The position numbers and the translations under genes are program-made. A stretch of DNA of 64,000 bases, taken from NCBI RefSeq assembly GCF_001976065.1, contig NZ_MNAH01000004.1, positions 250,519-314,518 on the forward strand, in the 5' to 3' direction. Shown one piece after another: positions 1 through 9,322 of this stretch. The stretch comes from Pseudomonas putida (GTDB lineage Bacteria > Pseudomonadota > Gammaproteobacteria > Pseudomonadales > Pseudomonadaceae). The notes under the pieces were generated by a model. The model worked only from the letters and a program-made list of their open reading frames with translations, was not told the origin of the DNA and did not search any database. Numbering within the stretch: the stretch's first letter is position 1; each line of letters opens with the position of its first letter.

Positions 1-19
1 CCTGCTCGAAACGAATCAT
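1..19 (-). CDS. ftsE: Cell division ATP-binding protein FtsE (first codons only)
   Basis: Reading the minus strand from base 19 gives ATG followed by codons for I-R-F-E-Q, which matches the usual start of Pseudomonas FtsE. The ATG overlaps the ftsY stop codon in an ATGA arrangement. The rest of the gene lies outside the window. FtsE is the ATPase of the FtsEX complex that controls septal peptidoglycan hydrolysis. The ftsY-ftsE-ftsX order is the standard gammaproteobacterial operon and supports the call despite the short sequence. Confidence 0.8.
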
Positions 20-1518
20 GAACGCTCCCGCTCGGCAAACAGCGCCTGGACAAAGGGCTCAGCTTCAAAAGTGCGCAAATCGTCGATGCCTTCACCGACG
101 CCGATATAGCGGATCGGCAGGCCAAACTGCTTGGCCAGGGCAAAAATCACCCCGCCCTTGGCGGTACCGTCCAGCTTGGTCAGCGCCAGGCCGGTCAGTT
201 CGACGGTCTGGTTGAATTGCTTGGCCTGGTTGATGGCGTTCTGGCCGGTGCCGGCATCGAGTACCAGCAACACCTCGTGCGGTGCCTCGGCATCGAGCTT
301 GCTGATCACCCGGCGAACCTTTTTCAGTTCTTCCATCAGGTTGTCTTTGGTATGTAGGCGACCCGCGGTATCGGCAATCAGCACATCGATGCCACGGGCC
401 TTGGCGGCCTGCACGGCGTCGAAGATCACCGAAGCCGAATCGGCGCCCGTGTGCTGGGCGATAACCGGAATTTTGTTGCGCTCGCCCCAGACCTGCAATT
501 GCTCGACCGCAGCGGCGCGGAAGGTGTCGCCGGCGGCGAGCATGACTTTCTTGCCCTCCAGCTGCAGCTTTTTCGCCAGCTTGCCAATCGTGGTGGTTTT
601 ACCCGCACCGTTGACACCCACCACCAGGATCACGAACGGTTTGTTCTGCGAGGTGATTTTCAGCGGCTGTTCGACGGGCTTGAGCATGGCTGCCAGCTCG
701 GCCTGCAAGGATTTGTACAAGGCGTCTGCATCGGCCAGTTCCTTGCGCGCGACCTTCTGGGTCAGGCGCTGGATGATCACCGAAGTGGCCTCCACACCGA
801 CGTCGGCGGTCAGCAGGCGGGTTTCGAGGTCATCGAGCAGCTCGTCATCAATGGCCTTGCGGCCCAGGAACAGGCTGGCCATGCCTTCGCCGATGCTGGC
901 GCTGGTCTTGGACAGGCCTTGCTTGAGGCGGGCGAAGAAACCGGCCTTGGTTTCTTCGGTGCGTACCGGCTCGACGGGCACTTCCACTGGCAGTTCGACG
1001 GGTGCGGCGGCGACAGGCGTAATAACAGGTGCAGGTGCAGGCTCTGGCGCTTGGACAACCGGCGCAACCGGTGGAACAAATGCAGCGGCTTCAGGTATTG
1101 GCGCAGCCTCAACAACGGGCGCAACCACCGGCGCGATCACTGGCGCCTGTACCGGCTCCGGCGTCCACGCAGCCGGCGCAGGAATCGGCGGCGTCACGTG
1201 TGGCGCCAGCTCATCTTCGACCAACGCCACCGGCTCTTCCGCCACCGGCAAGGTCAACCAAGGCTCGGCGACCGGCGTCAGCGGCTGTTCGGCAACGATT
1301 TCAGGTGCAGTCTCGGCAACCGGTTGCAGCACCGGCTCGGTGATGGGCAACACAACCGGCGCAGGTTCGGCACTCAGTACCGGCGCGGGCGTTGGCTCTG
1401 GAAGTGGTTGTGGCTGTTCGACGACGGGTTCCTGCGGCTTTTTGCGCAGCCATCCGAACAGGCTTTTCTTTTCGCCAGCCGCAGCTGGGGTCTTCTTGTC
1501 GTCGTTGGAACCAAACAT
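16..1518 (-). CDS. ftsY: Signal recognition particle receptor FtsY
   Basis: This 500-residue GTPase docks SRP-ribosome complexes at the inner membrane for co-translational insertion of membrane proteins. The C-terminal NG domain (about residues 200-500) has the P-loop GVNGAGKTTT, the DTAGR motif and TKLDGTAKGG, all typical of the SRP GTPase family. The first ~190 residues form a Pro/Ala/Val/Glu-rich acidic A domain with repeated PV and AP units, a low-complexity membrane- and translocon-contacting region that varies in length between species. It is first in the ftsY-ftsE order, and its TGA overlaps the ftsE start. Confidence 0.97.
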   Translation of the reverse strand: MFGSNDDKKTPAAAGEKKSLFGWLRKKPQEPVVEQPQPLPEPTPAPVLSAEPAPVVLPITEPVLQPVAETAPEIVAEQPLTPVAEPWLTLPVAEEPVALVEDELAPHVTPPIPAPAAWTPEPVQAPVIAPVVAPVVEAAPIPEAAAFVPPVAPVVQAPEPAPAPVITPVAAAPVELPVEVPVEPVRTEETKAGFFARLKQGLSKTSASIGEGMASLFLGRKAIDDELLDDLETRLLTADVGVEATSVIIQRLTQKVARKELADADALYKSLQAELAAMLKPVEQPLKITSQNKPFVILVVGVNGAGKTTTIGKLAKKLQLEGKKVMLAAGDTFRAAAVEQLQVWGERNKIPVIAQHTGADSASVIFDAVQAAKARGIDVLIADTAGRLHTKDNLMEELKKVRRVISKLDAEAPHEVLLVLDAGTGQNAINQAKQFNQTVELTGLALTKLDGTAKGGVIFALAKQFGLPIRYIGVGEGIDDLRTFEAEPFVQALFAERERS

Positions 1519-1861
1519 GGAGGACGGCTATCTCACGGTAGCGGCGCGCCAACAGGCGCCCCGGCAAATGAATATTCGATGCAGAACAGACTGCGATTGA
1601 CCCAGCTTGTTCACGCGCAACATTTTGTCGAGGTGCGAACGGCACCTTACAAAAACGATTTCACTAAGGACTGATGCGGAAAAATCGGCGAAAAAGCAGA
1701 GTCTAGTTGATAAACCACAGCCTTTTGCCGCAAACCCAAACAACCTGATCAAACGCAAAGGCCTGATAGGCGTGGCCGCCAGTAAAACGGATCAGTATCC
1801 TAGCACCCTCTCGCCCGCTGACGCTAAGACCACGCGGGCAGCCCCAAAGGTTTAAAAACGA
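1519..1861. other. Divergent intergenic region between ftsY and the first M16 pair
   Basis: This stretch of 343 bases should carry the promoters for ftsY (leftward) and the M16 pair (rightward). A plus-strand frame of about 80 codons crosses 1607-1855, but it has no recognisable domain or convincing ribosome binding site, and I do not call it a gene. I saw no REP element or strong hairpin here. Confidence 0.5.
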
Positions 1862-3217
1862 ATGAATGCTCTAGCCCGCCGCGCTGCAGGCCTGCTGCTC
1901 AGCACAGTTTGCCTGCCCCTTTCGGCCCTCGCGGCCGACCCGCAACCGACTCACGAATTCACCCTCGACAACGGCTTGAAGGTCGTCGTGCGCGAAGACC
2001 ATCGCGCGCCGGTGGTGGTTTCCCAGGTCTGGTACAAGGTCGGCTCCAGCTATGAGACGCCAGGCCAGACCGGCCTGTCCCATGCCTTGGAACACATGAT
2101 GTTCAAGGGCAGCGAGAAAGTCGGCCCCGGCGAAGCGTCGTTGATCCTGCGCGACCTCGGTGCCGAAGAGAACGCCTTCACCAGCGACGACTTCACTGCT
2201 TATTACCAGGTCTTGGCCCGCGACCGCCTGGGCGTGGCCTTCGAACTGGAAGCCGACCGCATGGCCAGCCTGCGCCTGCCGCCTGACGAGTTCGCCCGCG
2301 AAATCGAAGTCATTAAGGAAGAACGGCGCCTGCGCACCGACGACAAACCCATGTCCAAGGCCTACGAGCGATTCAAGGCCATGGCTTACCCGGCCAGCGG
2401 CTATCACACGCCGACCATTGGCTGGATGGCCGACCTGGACCGGATGAAAGTCGAAGAGCTGCGTCACTGGTACCAGTCCTGGTATGTGCCGAACAACGCC
2501 ACGCTGGTGGTGGTCGGCGACGTGACGCCGGACGAGGTCAAGACCCTGGCCCAGCGCTACTTCGGCCCGATCGCCAAACGTGAAGTACCGGCGGCGAAGG
2601 TTCCGCTGGAGCTGGCCGAGCCCGGCGAACGCCAGATCACCCTGCACGTGAAGACCCAACTGCCCAGCCTGATGCTCGCCTTCAACGTGCCGAGCATCGC
2701 TACCGCCGAGGACAAACGCCTGGTCAACGCCTTGCGACTGATCTCGGCCCTGCTCGATGGCGGTTACAGTGGACGTATCCCGACGCAATTGGAGCGCGGC
2801 GAAGAACTGCTGTCCGGCGGTTCGTCGAGCTATGACGCCTATACCCGCGGCGACAGCCTGTTCACCCTGTCGGCAACCCCCAACAGCCAGAAAAACAAGA
2901 CCATCGCCCAGGCCGAAGCCGGCTTGTGGAAACTGCTCGAACAGCTGAAGACCACCGCGCCGACCAGCGAAGAGCTGGAACGCGTACGGGCACAGGTCAT
3001 CGCCGGACTGGTCTACGAGCGCGATTCGATCACCAGTCAGGCCACGGCCATCGGCCAACTGGAAACCGTCGGCCTGTCGTGGAAGCTGATGGACAGCGAG
3101 CTCGCCGACCTGGAAAGCGTGACACCGCAAGATGTCCAGAACGCCGCCAAGCTGTATTTCACCCGCGAACGTCTCAGCGTCGCCCATGTACTGCCGGAGG
3201 AGACGACTCATGAGTGA
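1862..3217 (+). CDS. Periplasmic M16 zinc peptidase, catalytic subunit (pair 1)
   Basis: This 451-residue insulinase/pitrilysin-family (M16) protein has an N-terminal Sec signal ending near SALAADPQ, so it is probably periplasmic. The inverted zinc-binding motif HxxEH is intact as H74-A-L-E77-H78, and ENAFTSDDFTAYY and the ELEADRM segment follow as expected, so this is the active subunit. The stop overlaps the next M16 gene by 8 bases, suggesting translational coupling and a heterodimer, as in other bacterial two-chain M16 enzymes. A paralogous pair lies 1 kb downstream across rsmD. The substrate is unknown. Confidence 0.93.
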   Translation: MNALARRAAGLLLSTVCLPLSALAADPQPTHEFTLDNGLKVVVREDHRAPVVVSQVWYKVGSSYETPGQTGLSHALEHMMFKGSEKVGPGEASLILRDLGAEENAFTSDDFTAYYQVLARDRLGVAFELEADRMASLRLPPDEFAREIEVIKEERRLRTDDKPMSKAYERFKAMAYPASGYHTPTIGWMADLDRMKVEELRHWYQSWYVPNNATLVVVGDVTPDEVKTLAQRYFGPIAKREVPAAKVPLELAEPGERQITLHVKTQLPSLMLAFNVPSIATAEDKRLVNALRLISALLDGGYSGRIPTQLERGEELLSGGSSSYDAYTRGDSLFTLSATPNSQKNKTIAQAEAGLWKLLEQLKTTAPTSEELERVRAQVIAGLVYERDSITSQATAIGQLETVGLSWKLMDSELADLESVTPQDVQNAAKLYFTRERLSVAHVLPEETTHE

Positions 3218-4700
3218 GCGTAAAAAACCGCGCCTGGCCCTGTTCGGCCTGATCGCCGTCGCACTGGTCGGGTCTGCCACATTCTATTTTTCCAAGACTG
3301 ACCAGACCAACGCCAGCGAAGCGCTGGACAAGGCCAAGGCCAGCCAGAAGCTGCAATCACTGACCGAGCTCAACGGCAAGGCGCCGAGCCACCGCAAGCT
3401 CGACGTGCAGACCTGGAACACCGCCGAAGGCGCCAAGGTGCTGTTCGTCGAAGCCCGTGAGCTGCCGATGTTCGACATGCGCCTGATCTTTGCCGCTGGC
3501 AGCAGCCAGGACGGCGACGCGCCAGGCCTGGCGCTGCTGACCAACGCCATGCTCAACGAAGGCGTGGCCGGCAAGGATGTCAGCGTTATCGCCCAGGGCT
3601 TTGAAGGGCTGGGAGCCGATTTCGGCAACGGCGCCTTCAAGGACATGGCGATTGCCTCCCTGCGCAGCCTCAGCGCCGCGGACAAGCGTGAACCGGCATT
3701 GAAGCTGTTCGCCGAAGTCGTCGGCAAACCGTCCTTCCCCGCCGACTCGTTCACCCGCATCAAGAACCAGATGCTCGCCGGCTTCGAATACCAGAAACAG
3801 AACCCCGGCAAACTCGCCAGCCTTGAGTTGATGAACCGTTTGTACGGCGATCACCCCTACGCGCACGCCAGCGATGGCACGGCGCAAACCGTTCCGGCCG
3901 TCACCCTCGCGCAACTGCGTGCGTTCCAACAGAAAGCCTATGCAGCAGGCAACGTGGTGATCGCACTGGTGGGCGACCTGTCCCGCGCCGAAGCCGAAGC
4001 CATTGCCGCGCAAGTCAGCGCCGCCTTGCCCAAAGGCCCGGCCCTGCCGAAGATTGAGCAACCCGCCGAACCGAAGGCCAGCATCGGCCACATCGAGTTC
4101 CCTTCCAAGCAGACCAACCTGATGCTCGCGCAACTGGGCATCGACCGTGACGATCCGGATTACGCGGCACTGTCCATGGGCAACCAGATCCTCGGCGGTG
4201 GCGGCTTCGGTACCCGACTGATGAGTGAAGTGCGCGAGAAACGTGGCCTGGCATATGGTGTGTACTCGGGTTTCAGCCCGATGCAGGCACGCGGTCCGTT
4301 CATGATCAACCTGCAGACCCGCGCCGAAATGAGCGAAGGCACCCTGAAACTGGTGCAGGATGTGCTTGCCGACTACCTCAAGACCGGCCCGACCGAAAAA
4401 GAACTCGACGACGCCAAGCGCGAACTCGCCGGCAGCTTCCCGCTGTCCACCGCCAGCAACGCCGATATCGTCGGCCAACTGGGTGCGATCGGTTTCTACA
4501 ACTTGCCGCTCAGTCACCTGGAAGACTTCATGCAACAGTCGCAGAACCTGACCGTCGAGCAGGTCAAGGCGGCCATGAACAAACACCTGAGCACAAACAA
4601 ACTGGTCATCGTCAGCGCTGGCCCGACCGTGCCGCAAAAGCCGTTGCCGGCCCCTACTGATAAACCTGCCGAGCAACCGCTCGGGGTTCCGGAGCATTAA
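3210..4700 (+). CDS. M16 peptidase-like partner subunit, non-catalytic (pair 1)
   Basis: This is a 496-residue M16-family protein. The ATG at 3210 is preferred over longer in-frame starts because GGAGG lies just upstream and the frame then overlaps the previous stop by only 8 bases. The N-terminus (about residues 8-28) is a hydrophobic signal or anchor. No HxxEH motif is present; the corresponding segment reads PGLALLTNAMLNEG. The M16 C-terminal features are kept: a glycine-rich loop (LGGGGFGTRL) and the R/Y substrate-binding segment (REKRGLAYGVY). It therefore resembles the alpha-type partner that presents substrate to the catalytic subunit upstream. Confidence 0.92.
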   Translation: MSERKKPRLALFGLIAVALVGSATFYFSKTDQTNASEALDKAKASQKLQSLTELNGKAPSHRKLDVQTWNTAEGAKVLFVEARELPMFDMRLIFAAGSSQDGDAPGLALLTNAMLNEGVAGKDVSVIAQGFEGLGADFGNGAFKDMAIASLRSLSAADKREPALKLFAEVVGKPSFPADSFTRIKNQMLAGFEYQKQNPGKLASLELMNRLYGDHPYAHASDGTAQTVPAVTLAQLRAFQQKAYAAGNVVIALVGDLSRAEAEAIAAQVSAALPKGPALPKIEQPAEPKASIGHIEFPSKQTNLMLAQLGIDRDDPDYAALSMGNQILGGGGFGTRLMSEVREKRGLAYGVYSGFSPMQARGPFMINLQTRAEMSEGTLKLVQDVLADYLKTGPTEKELDDAKRELAGSFPLSTASNADIVGQLGAIGFYNLPLSHLEDFMQQSQNLTVEQVKAAMNKHLSTNKLVIVSAGPTVPQKPLPAPTDKPAEQPLGVPEH

Positions 4701-5299
4701 TGGCTACTCGTCCGAAAAAACCTGTCCACAACGTGCATAACGGCGTGAACCAGCTGCGCATCATTGGCGGCGAATGGCGCAGTCGCAAGCTGAGCTTCCC
4801 TGACGCTCCGGGCCTGCGCCCGACGCCGGACCGGGTGCGGGAAACCCTGTTCAACTGGCTCGCCCCCTACGTCCCGGGCGCCAAGGTGCTCGATCCGTTC
4901 ACCGGCAGCGGCGCGCTGTTTCTCGAAGCCCTGTCCCGTGGCGCCGCCATGGGCCAGGCACTGGACGCCAGCAGCCTTGCGGTGTCCAGCCTCAAGGAGC
5001 ATCTGGGTACGCTGCGTTGCACCACCGGCCAGGTCCAGACCGCCGACGCCCTGCGCTATCTGGAGACCCAGCCAGCGGTGGCCTACGACCTGGTGTTCCT
5101 CGACCCGCCGTTCAACCAGAACCTGCTGCCCGCCGTTTGCTCCTTGCTCGAAGAGCGCCAGTGGCTGGCCGAAGACGCCTGGGTGTACACCGAAAGCGAA
5201 AGCGCGCCGTCGACCCTCGGCCTGCCGGAGAACTGGCGCCTGCACCGGGAGCAGAAGTCCGGGCGTGTCTACTACTCGTTGTGGCAACGCAGCGCCTGA
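4700..5299 (+). CDS. rsmD: 16S rRNA (guanine-N2-)-methyltransferase RsmD
   Basis: This 199-residue SAM-dependent methyltransferase is expected to make m2G966 in 16S rRNA. The visible motifs are the early IGGEWRSRKL segment, VLDPFTGSGAL (SAM-binding motif I) and the catalytic DPPF tetrad in VFLDPPFNQN, all typical of RsmD. The start overlaps the preceding M16 stop in a TAATG arrangement, so it is probably translated from the same message. The association of M16 genes with rsmD is conserved in pseudomonads. Confidence 0.95.
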   Translation: MATRPKKPVHNVHNGVNQLRIIGGEWRSRKLSFPDAPGLRPTPDRVRETLFNWLAPYVPGAKVLDPFTGSGALFLEALSRGAAMGQALDASSLAVSSLKEHLGTLRCTTGQVQTADALRYLETQPAVAYDLVFLDPPFNQNLLPAVCSLLEERQWLAEDAWVYTESESAPSTLGLPENWRLHREQKSGRVYYSLWQRSA

Positions 5300-5425
5300 G
5301 GTGCTGGCTGGATGACTATCCCGCAATCGCCTCGCGGACGCCCTACATAGTTACCGCCAGACGCTCGTCCAGATAATCCACAGTGGTTTGCGCAAATACC
5401 TGCAAACCACTGAGGATGTACACGG

Positions 5426-6772
5426 ATGAACATCTCCCGCAGCACATGTCTGTTGCTCTTTATCGGATGGCTGCCGCTCTTGGCTGTCGCCACATCACCC
5501 CCTTCGACGCAAGCCTTCACCCTGGACAACGGGCTTAAGGTTGTCGTGCGCGAAGATCATCGTTCAGCAGCCGTAACCGCCCAACTCTGGGTGAAAGTCG
5601 GCTCAAGCTACGAACCGCCGGGTCAGTCCGGCCTGTCCCATGCCCTCGAGCACATGGTCTACAAAGGCAGCAGCAAGGCCTGCGCCGGAGAGTTTTCCGC
5701 AATACTGGAGAAACTCGGCGCCAGCGAAAACGCCTTCACCGGCAAGGACTACACCGTCTATCACCAGACACTTGCCCCCGGCCGGCTGGGCGTCGCGTTC
5801 GAAATCATGGCCGACCTGATGAGTACGGCCAAGTTGCGTGAGCAAGACTTCTCCACGGAGCTGAAGGTCATTGCGCAGGAGCGTCGCGATAGTATCGACG
5901 ATCATGTATCGGCACTGAGCATCGAGCGGCTGGAAAGCCTCGCCTACCTGAGCAGTGCCTATCGCACGCCGGTCATAGGCTGGATGCACGACCTGCAACG
6001 GATTAATACCCTTCAACTGCAGCAGTGGTATCAGGCCTGGTATGCGCCGAACAATGCGACGCTGGTGGTCGTTGGCAATGTAACGCCTGACAGCGCTCAA
6101 GCGCTGGCGCAGCGCTACTTCGGTCACCTGGATCGACGCGCGACGCCAACTGCCCACGCGCCCGTCGAATTACCCTCACCCGGCGAAAGGTCATTGATCC
6201 TGCACGCCCCGATATCAGCTCCGCGACTCATCATGAGTTTCAACACCCCCAGCCTGGCCACTGCGCAAGAGCGCCGGACCGCTCATATGCTGCGCCTGCT
6301 CGAAATCCTGTTGGCAGGCTCCAACAGCGCACGACTCAAACAGCAACTGCAGTTTGGTGACGAGATATTTTCCGAAGTCCAGTCAGAGTACAACGCCTTC
6401 ACTCGCGGCGATTCGTTGCTGACCATCACCGCTCAACTCAACCTCGACAAGGTCACAAGCACCGACCAGGCACTTGCGCGCCTGTGGCGAGCGATTGATG
6501 AATTGAAAAACAAGGCACCGGAAAAGGCAGAACTGGATCGGGCCAAAACCATCCTGATCGCCAACACGGTTTATGCGCAGGACGATCTGGAAGGACAGGC
6601 CAACACACTGGGCCTGCTGGAAAGCATTGGCCTCGACTGGCAGTTGGCGGATCAGGACACGGATGAGCTGAACAAAATTACTCCCCTGGATATTCAAAAC
6701 GTTGCCGTGACTTACCTGACACGCGAACGCATGAGCATCGCCCAGATCTTGCCGGAGAAAAACAATGGATAA
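5426..6772 (+). CDS. M16 zinc peptidase, catalytic subunit, paralogue (pair 2)
   Basis: This 448-residue protein is a clear paralogue of the catalytic M16 protein encoded at 1862-3217: FTLDNGLKVVVREDHR and the following segment are nearly identical. A signal peptide precedes it (hydrophobic stretch through LLAVATS). The zinc motif is intact as H72-A-L-E75-H76. It overlaps its partner gene by 8 bases, repeating the architecture of pair 1. Codon use is somewhat more relaxed than in pair 1. The pair probably arose by duplication of the upstream pair or was acquired and placed beside it. Confidence 0.92.
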   Translation: MNISRSTCLLLFIGWLPLLAVATSPPSTQAFTLDNGLKVVVREDHRSAAVTAQLWVKVGSSYEPPGQSGLSHALEHMVYKGSSKACAGEFSAILEKLGASENAFTGKDYTVYHQTLAPGRLGVAFEIMADLMSTAKLREQDFSTELKVIAQERRDSIDDHVSALSIERLESLAYLSSAYRTPVIGWMHDLQRINTLQLQQWYQAWYAPNNATLVVVGNVTPDSAQALAQRYFGHLDRRATPTAHAPVELPSPGERSLILHAPISAPRLIMSFNTPSLATAQERRTAHMLRLLEILLAGSNSARLKQQLQFGDEIFSEVQSEYNAFTRGDSLLTITAQLNLDKVTSTDQALARLWRAIDELKNKAPEKAELDRAKTILIANTVYAQDDLEGQANTLGLLESIGLDWQLADQDTDELNKITPLDIQNVAVTYLTRERMSIAQILPEKNNG

Positions 6773-8225
6773 GTTCAGAACCGGCATGAAGGGAGCGTGG
6801 CTGGCACTGGCCGGCGTGGTGTTGAGTGGACAAGCCTTTACCGCATCCGCCGCCACGATGGCTGCGTCACAAACAGCCGCGCTGCAATCGCTGAATGAAC
6901 CCCAGGTCGAGTCAGCTCATCGGTCACTGCCCATCAAGGGATACAAAACCCTTTCCGGAACCAAGATCCTGTTCATTCGCACCCCGGGCCTGCCCATGTT
7001 CGACGTCCATGTCAGCTTTGCCGCTGGCAGCGCCCACACAAGCCATCAACCCGGACTGGCAGCGCTAACCTTCAGCCTCTTGAATGAAGGGGTGGACGGC
7101 AAGGACCTCAACGCCATTCTGGAGAGCTTCGACCAACTGGGAGCGAGACTGGGCATGGGGATCACTCAGGATCAAGCCCGCTTTTCGTTGCGCAGCCTGA
7201 GCGATGAAGCCCGGCGAGCTCCAGCGCTGGAGCTGTTTGCCCAGATGCTTGGCAAACCTTCATTGCCGCAACAGTCGCTACCCGTGGCGAAATCCCAACT
7301 CCTGCACTTTCTCGACAATGAGGAACAGTCCCACGGCTACCAGGCCGATCAAGCCCTTTACAGACTACTGTCCCCCGGACATGGCTATGAACAGTCCGTT
7401 TATGGAACCAGGGTCGGGCTTGCCGCCATCACCCGCGATCAGGTGCAGGATTTCCATCGCAAGGCGTATGCGGCAGGCAACGCGATGATAACGCTGGTCG
7501 GCGACCTTACGGAGGACGAAGCCCAGCGCATTGGCGTACAGATTTCCAATGCATTGCCTCTGGGGCCAGCCGTCGCCACGATCAAATCCCCGGACAACCC
7601 CGCCTCTCCAGGTTTTCTGCAACTGCAAAGACCGTCGACCCAGGCTTACGTGCGCCTCGCCCAGCCCGGCGTCCTGCGCAACAGTCCGGACTTTGTGGCA
7701 TTGCAGATGGCGAACCAGATTTTCACCACCCGGCTGATGCATGAACTTCGGGAACGTCGAGGACTCACCTATGACGTTCGAGCCGGGCTCTCTGTCCGTC
7801 AAGCGCAAGGAATCCTGGCAGTCGAACTGCAGACTCGACCGGAGCTTGCCGATGGAGTACTGGCAAAAATCAAGGAGATGTACCGCGACTTCCTCACCCA
7901 TGGCCCCACACAGAAAGAGCTCGATGACACCAAAGCGCGACTGGCCGGCAGCGCACCATTGAACAGCACCACCAATGCACAGATCGTGAGTCAGCTGCGC
8001 GACATCGGTGTCTACGACTTGCCATTGGAACTCGACTATTCCACTCAGACAGCTTTGGAATTGAACCTCGAATCGGTCAAGAACGCACTCAACCGACACC
8101 TCGACACCGAACGATGGAGCGCTGTCATCCTGGGGCCCAAGACCGACCAGCAACCGTTGCCTGCGCCCCTTGAAAGCGAGGCCAATGCCATATGTCGCGC
8201 AACCGACGAGATTGTGGCAAGTTAG
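6765..8225 (+). CDS. M16 peptidase-like partner subunit, paralogue lacking the glycine-rich loop (pair 2)
   Basis: This 486-residue protein is a paralogue of the partner subunit at 3210-4700, with an N-terminal signal-like hydrophobic segment. It also lacks HxxEH. Where pair 1 reads NQILGGGGFGTRLM, this protein reads NQIFTTRLM, so the glycine-rich loop has been deleted while the downstream RERRGLTYDV segment is kept. In mitochondrial processing peptidase the equivalent alpha-subunit loop handles substrate, so the deletion may change specificity. It overlaps the catalytic gene by 8 bases. Roughly 80 bases without an obvious gene follow it. Confidence 0.9.
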   Translation: MDKFRTGMKGAWLALAGVVLSGQAFTASAATMAASQTAALQSLNEPQVESAHRSLPIKGYKTLSGTKILFIRTPGLPMFDVHVSFAAGSAHTSHQPGLAALTFSLLNEGVDGKDLNAILESFDQLGARLGMGITQDQARFSLRSLSDEARRAPALELFAQMLGKPSLPQQSLPVAKSQLLHFLDNEEQSHGYQADQALYRLLSPGHGYEQSVYGTRVGLAAITRDQVQDFHRKAYAAGNAMITLVGDLTEDEAQRIGVQISNALPLGPAVATIKSPDNPASPGFLQLQRPSTQAYVRLAQPGVLRNSPDFVALQMANQIFTTRLMHELRERRGLTYDVRAGLSVRQAQGILAVELQTRPELADGVLAKIKEMYRDFLTHGPTQKELDDTKARLAGSAPLNSTTNAQIVSQLRDIGVYDLPLELDYSTQTALELNLESVKNALNRHLDTERWSAVILGPKTDQQPLPAPLESEANAICRATDEIVAS

Positions 8226-8305
8226 ATTTCCCATGACGACGCGGTCGCGGCGCAGGCCGGCCGCGTCATTGTGCGGCTTCACGAAGACCTTTACCGAGAA
8301 CCGAT

Positions 8306-9319
8306 GTGCAACCGCGCCACACGATCACTGAACTGCCCGCCTTCAGACCGGCCTTCGGCCTCGGCAACCCGCACTTGCAGACCTTGTGGGGACCGCTGTG
8401 GCGTAAAACCACGCACCTCGAACGTGAGCGTGAACGCCTGTGGCTCGAGGATGGAGACTTCCTCGACCTCGACTGGCATGGCCCGCACAGCGCCGATGCG
8501 CCGTTGGTTTTGGTGTTGCACGGGCTGACCGGCTCGTCGAATTCACCTTACGTTGCCGGCATACAAAAAGCGCTGGGTGACCAGGGTTGGGCCAGTGTCG
8601 CGCTGAACTGGCGCGGCTGCTCTGGCGAACCCAATCTATTGCCGCGCAGCTACCACTCTGGCGCCAGCGAAGACCTGGCCGAAACCATCCGGCATCTGCG
8701 GGCAAAGCGCCCTCTCGCACCGTTGTATGCCGTCGGTTATTCCCTGGGCGGCAATGTGCTGCTCAAGCATCTGGGTGAAACCGGCAGTGCCAGCGGCGTG
8801 CTCGGTGCGGTGGCGGTGTCGGTGCCGTTTCGCCTGGACCAGTGCGCCGACCGCATCGGACAGGGTTTCTCCAAGGTCTACCAGGCGCATTTCATGCGCG
8901 AGATGCTGGCGTACATCAAGAATAAGCAACGGCAATTTCAGCACGACGGGCGCGAGGACGGTCTCGCGGCGCTCGCCGCGCTGGGTTCCCTGGAAAACAT
9001 GCGCACGTTCTGGGATTTCGATGGCCGGGTGACGGCTCCGCTCAACGGGTTCACCGATGCCCATGACTATTATCGCCGCGCCTCTAGCCGCTATTTCCTC
9101 GGCGAGATCTGTACGCCAACCCTGATCATTCAGGCCGCCGATGACCCCTTCGTCTTCCCCCACAGCCTGCCGCATGCCGACGAGTTGTCGGCCTGTACGC
9201 AATTCGAATTGCAGGCCCGGGGCGGGCATGTCGGATTCGTCGATGGCTCGTTCCGCCAACCGGGCTATTACCTGGAACGGCGTATCCCGCAGTGGCTGGC
9301 CAGTATGGGGCGCGAGTAG
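8306..9319 (+). CDS. Alpha/beta hydrolase of the YheT (AB-hydrolase 4) family
   Basis: This 337-residue protein has a serine-hydrolase fold: oxyanion region LVLHGLTGSSNSPY, nucleophile elbow GYSLGGN, and late Asp (AADDPF) and His (GGHVGF) triad residues. The family includes E. coli YheT; physiological substrates are poorly defined, with esterase or lipase activity likely. GTG at 8306 is the start used here; an ATG two bases upstream is out of frame. The next gene starts 3 bases after the stop, so the two are probably co-transcribed. Confidence 0.85.
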   Translation: MQPRHTITELPAFRPAFGLGNPHLQTLWGPLWRKTTHLERERERLWLEDGDFLDLDWHGPHSADAPLVLVLHGLTGSSNSPYVAGIQKALGDQGWASVALNWRGCSGEPNLLPRSYHSGASEDLAETIRHLRAKRPLAPLYAVGYSLGGNVLLKHLGETGSASGVLGAVAVSVPFRLDQCADRIGQGFSKVYQAHFMREMLAYIKNKQRQFQHDGREDGLAALAALGSLENMRTFWDFDGRVTAPLNGFTDAHDYYRRASSRYFLGEICTPTLIIQAADDPFVFPHSLPHADELSACTQFELQARGGHVGFVDGSFRQPGYYLERRIPQWLASMGRE

Positions 9320-9322
9320 GCC

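Noticed and set aside
131..1600. Long plus-strand frame (about 489 codons) opposite ftsY
   Set aside because: Ser/Thr/Gly-rich translation is the mirror of the GC-rich, Pro/Ala-rich ftsY sequence. It has no domain and no ribosome binding site.
1607..1855. Possible 82-codon gene before the first M16 gene
   Set aside because: It is in frame by chance in a promoter-bearing gap, has no family similarity that I know of and no proper ribosome binding site.
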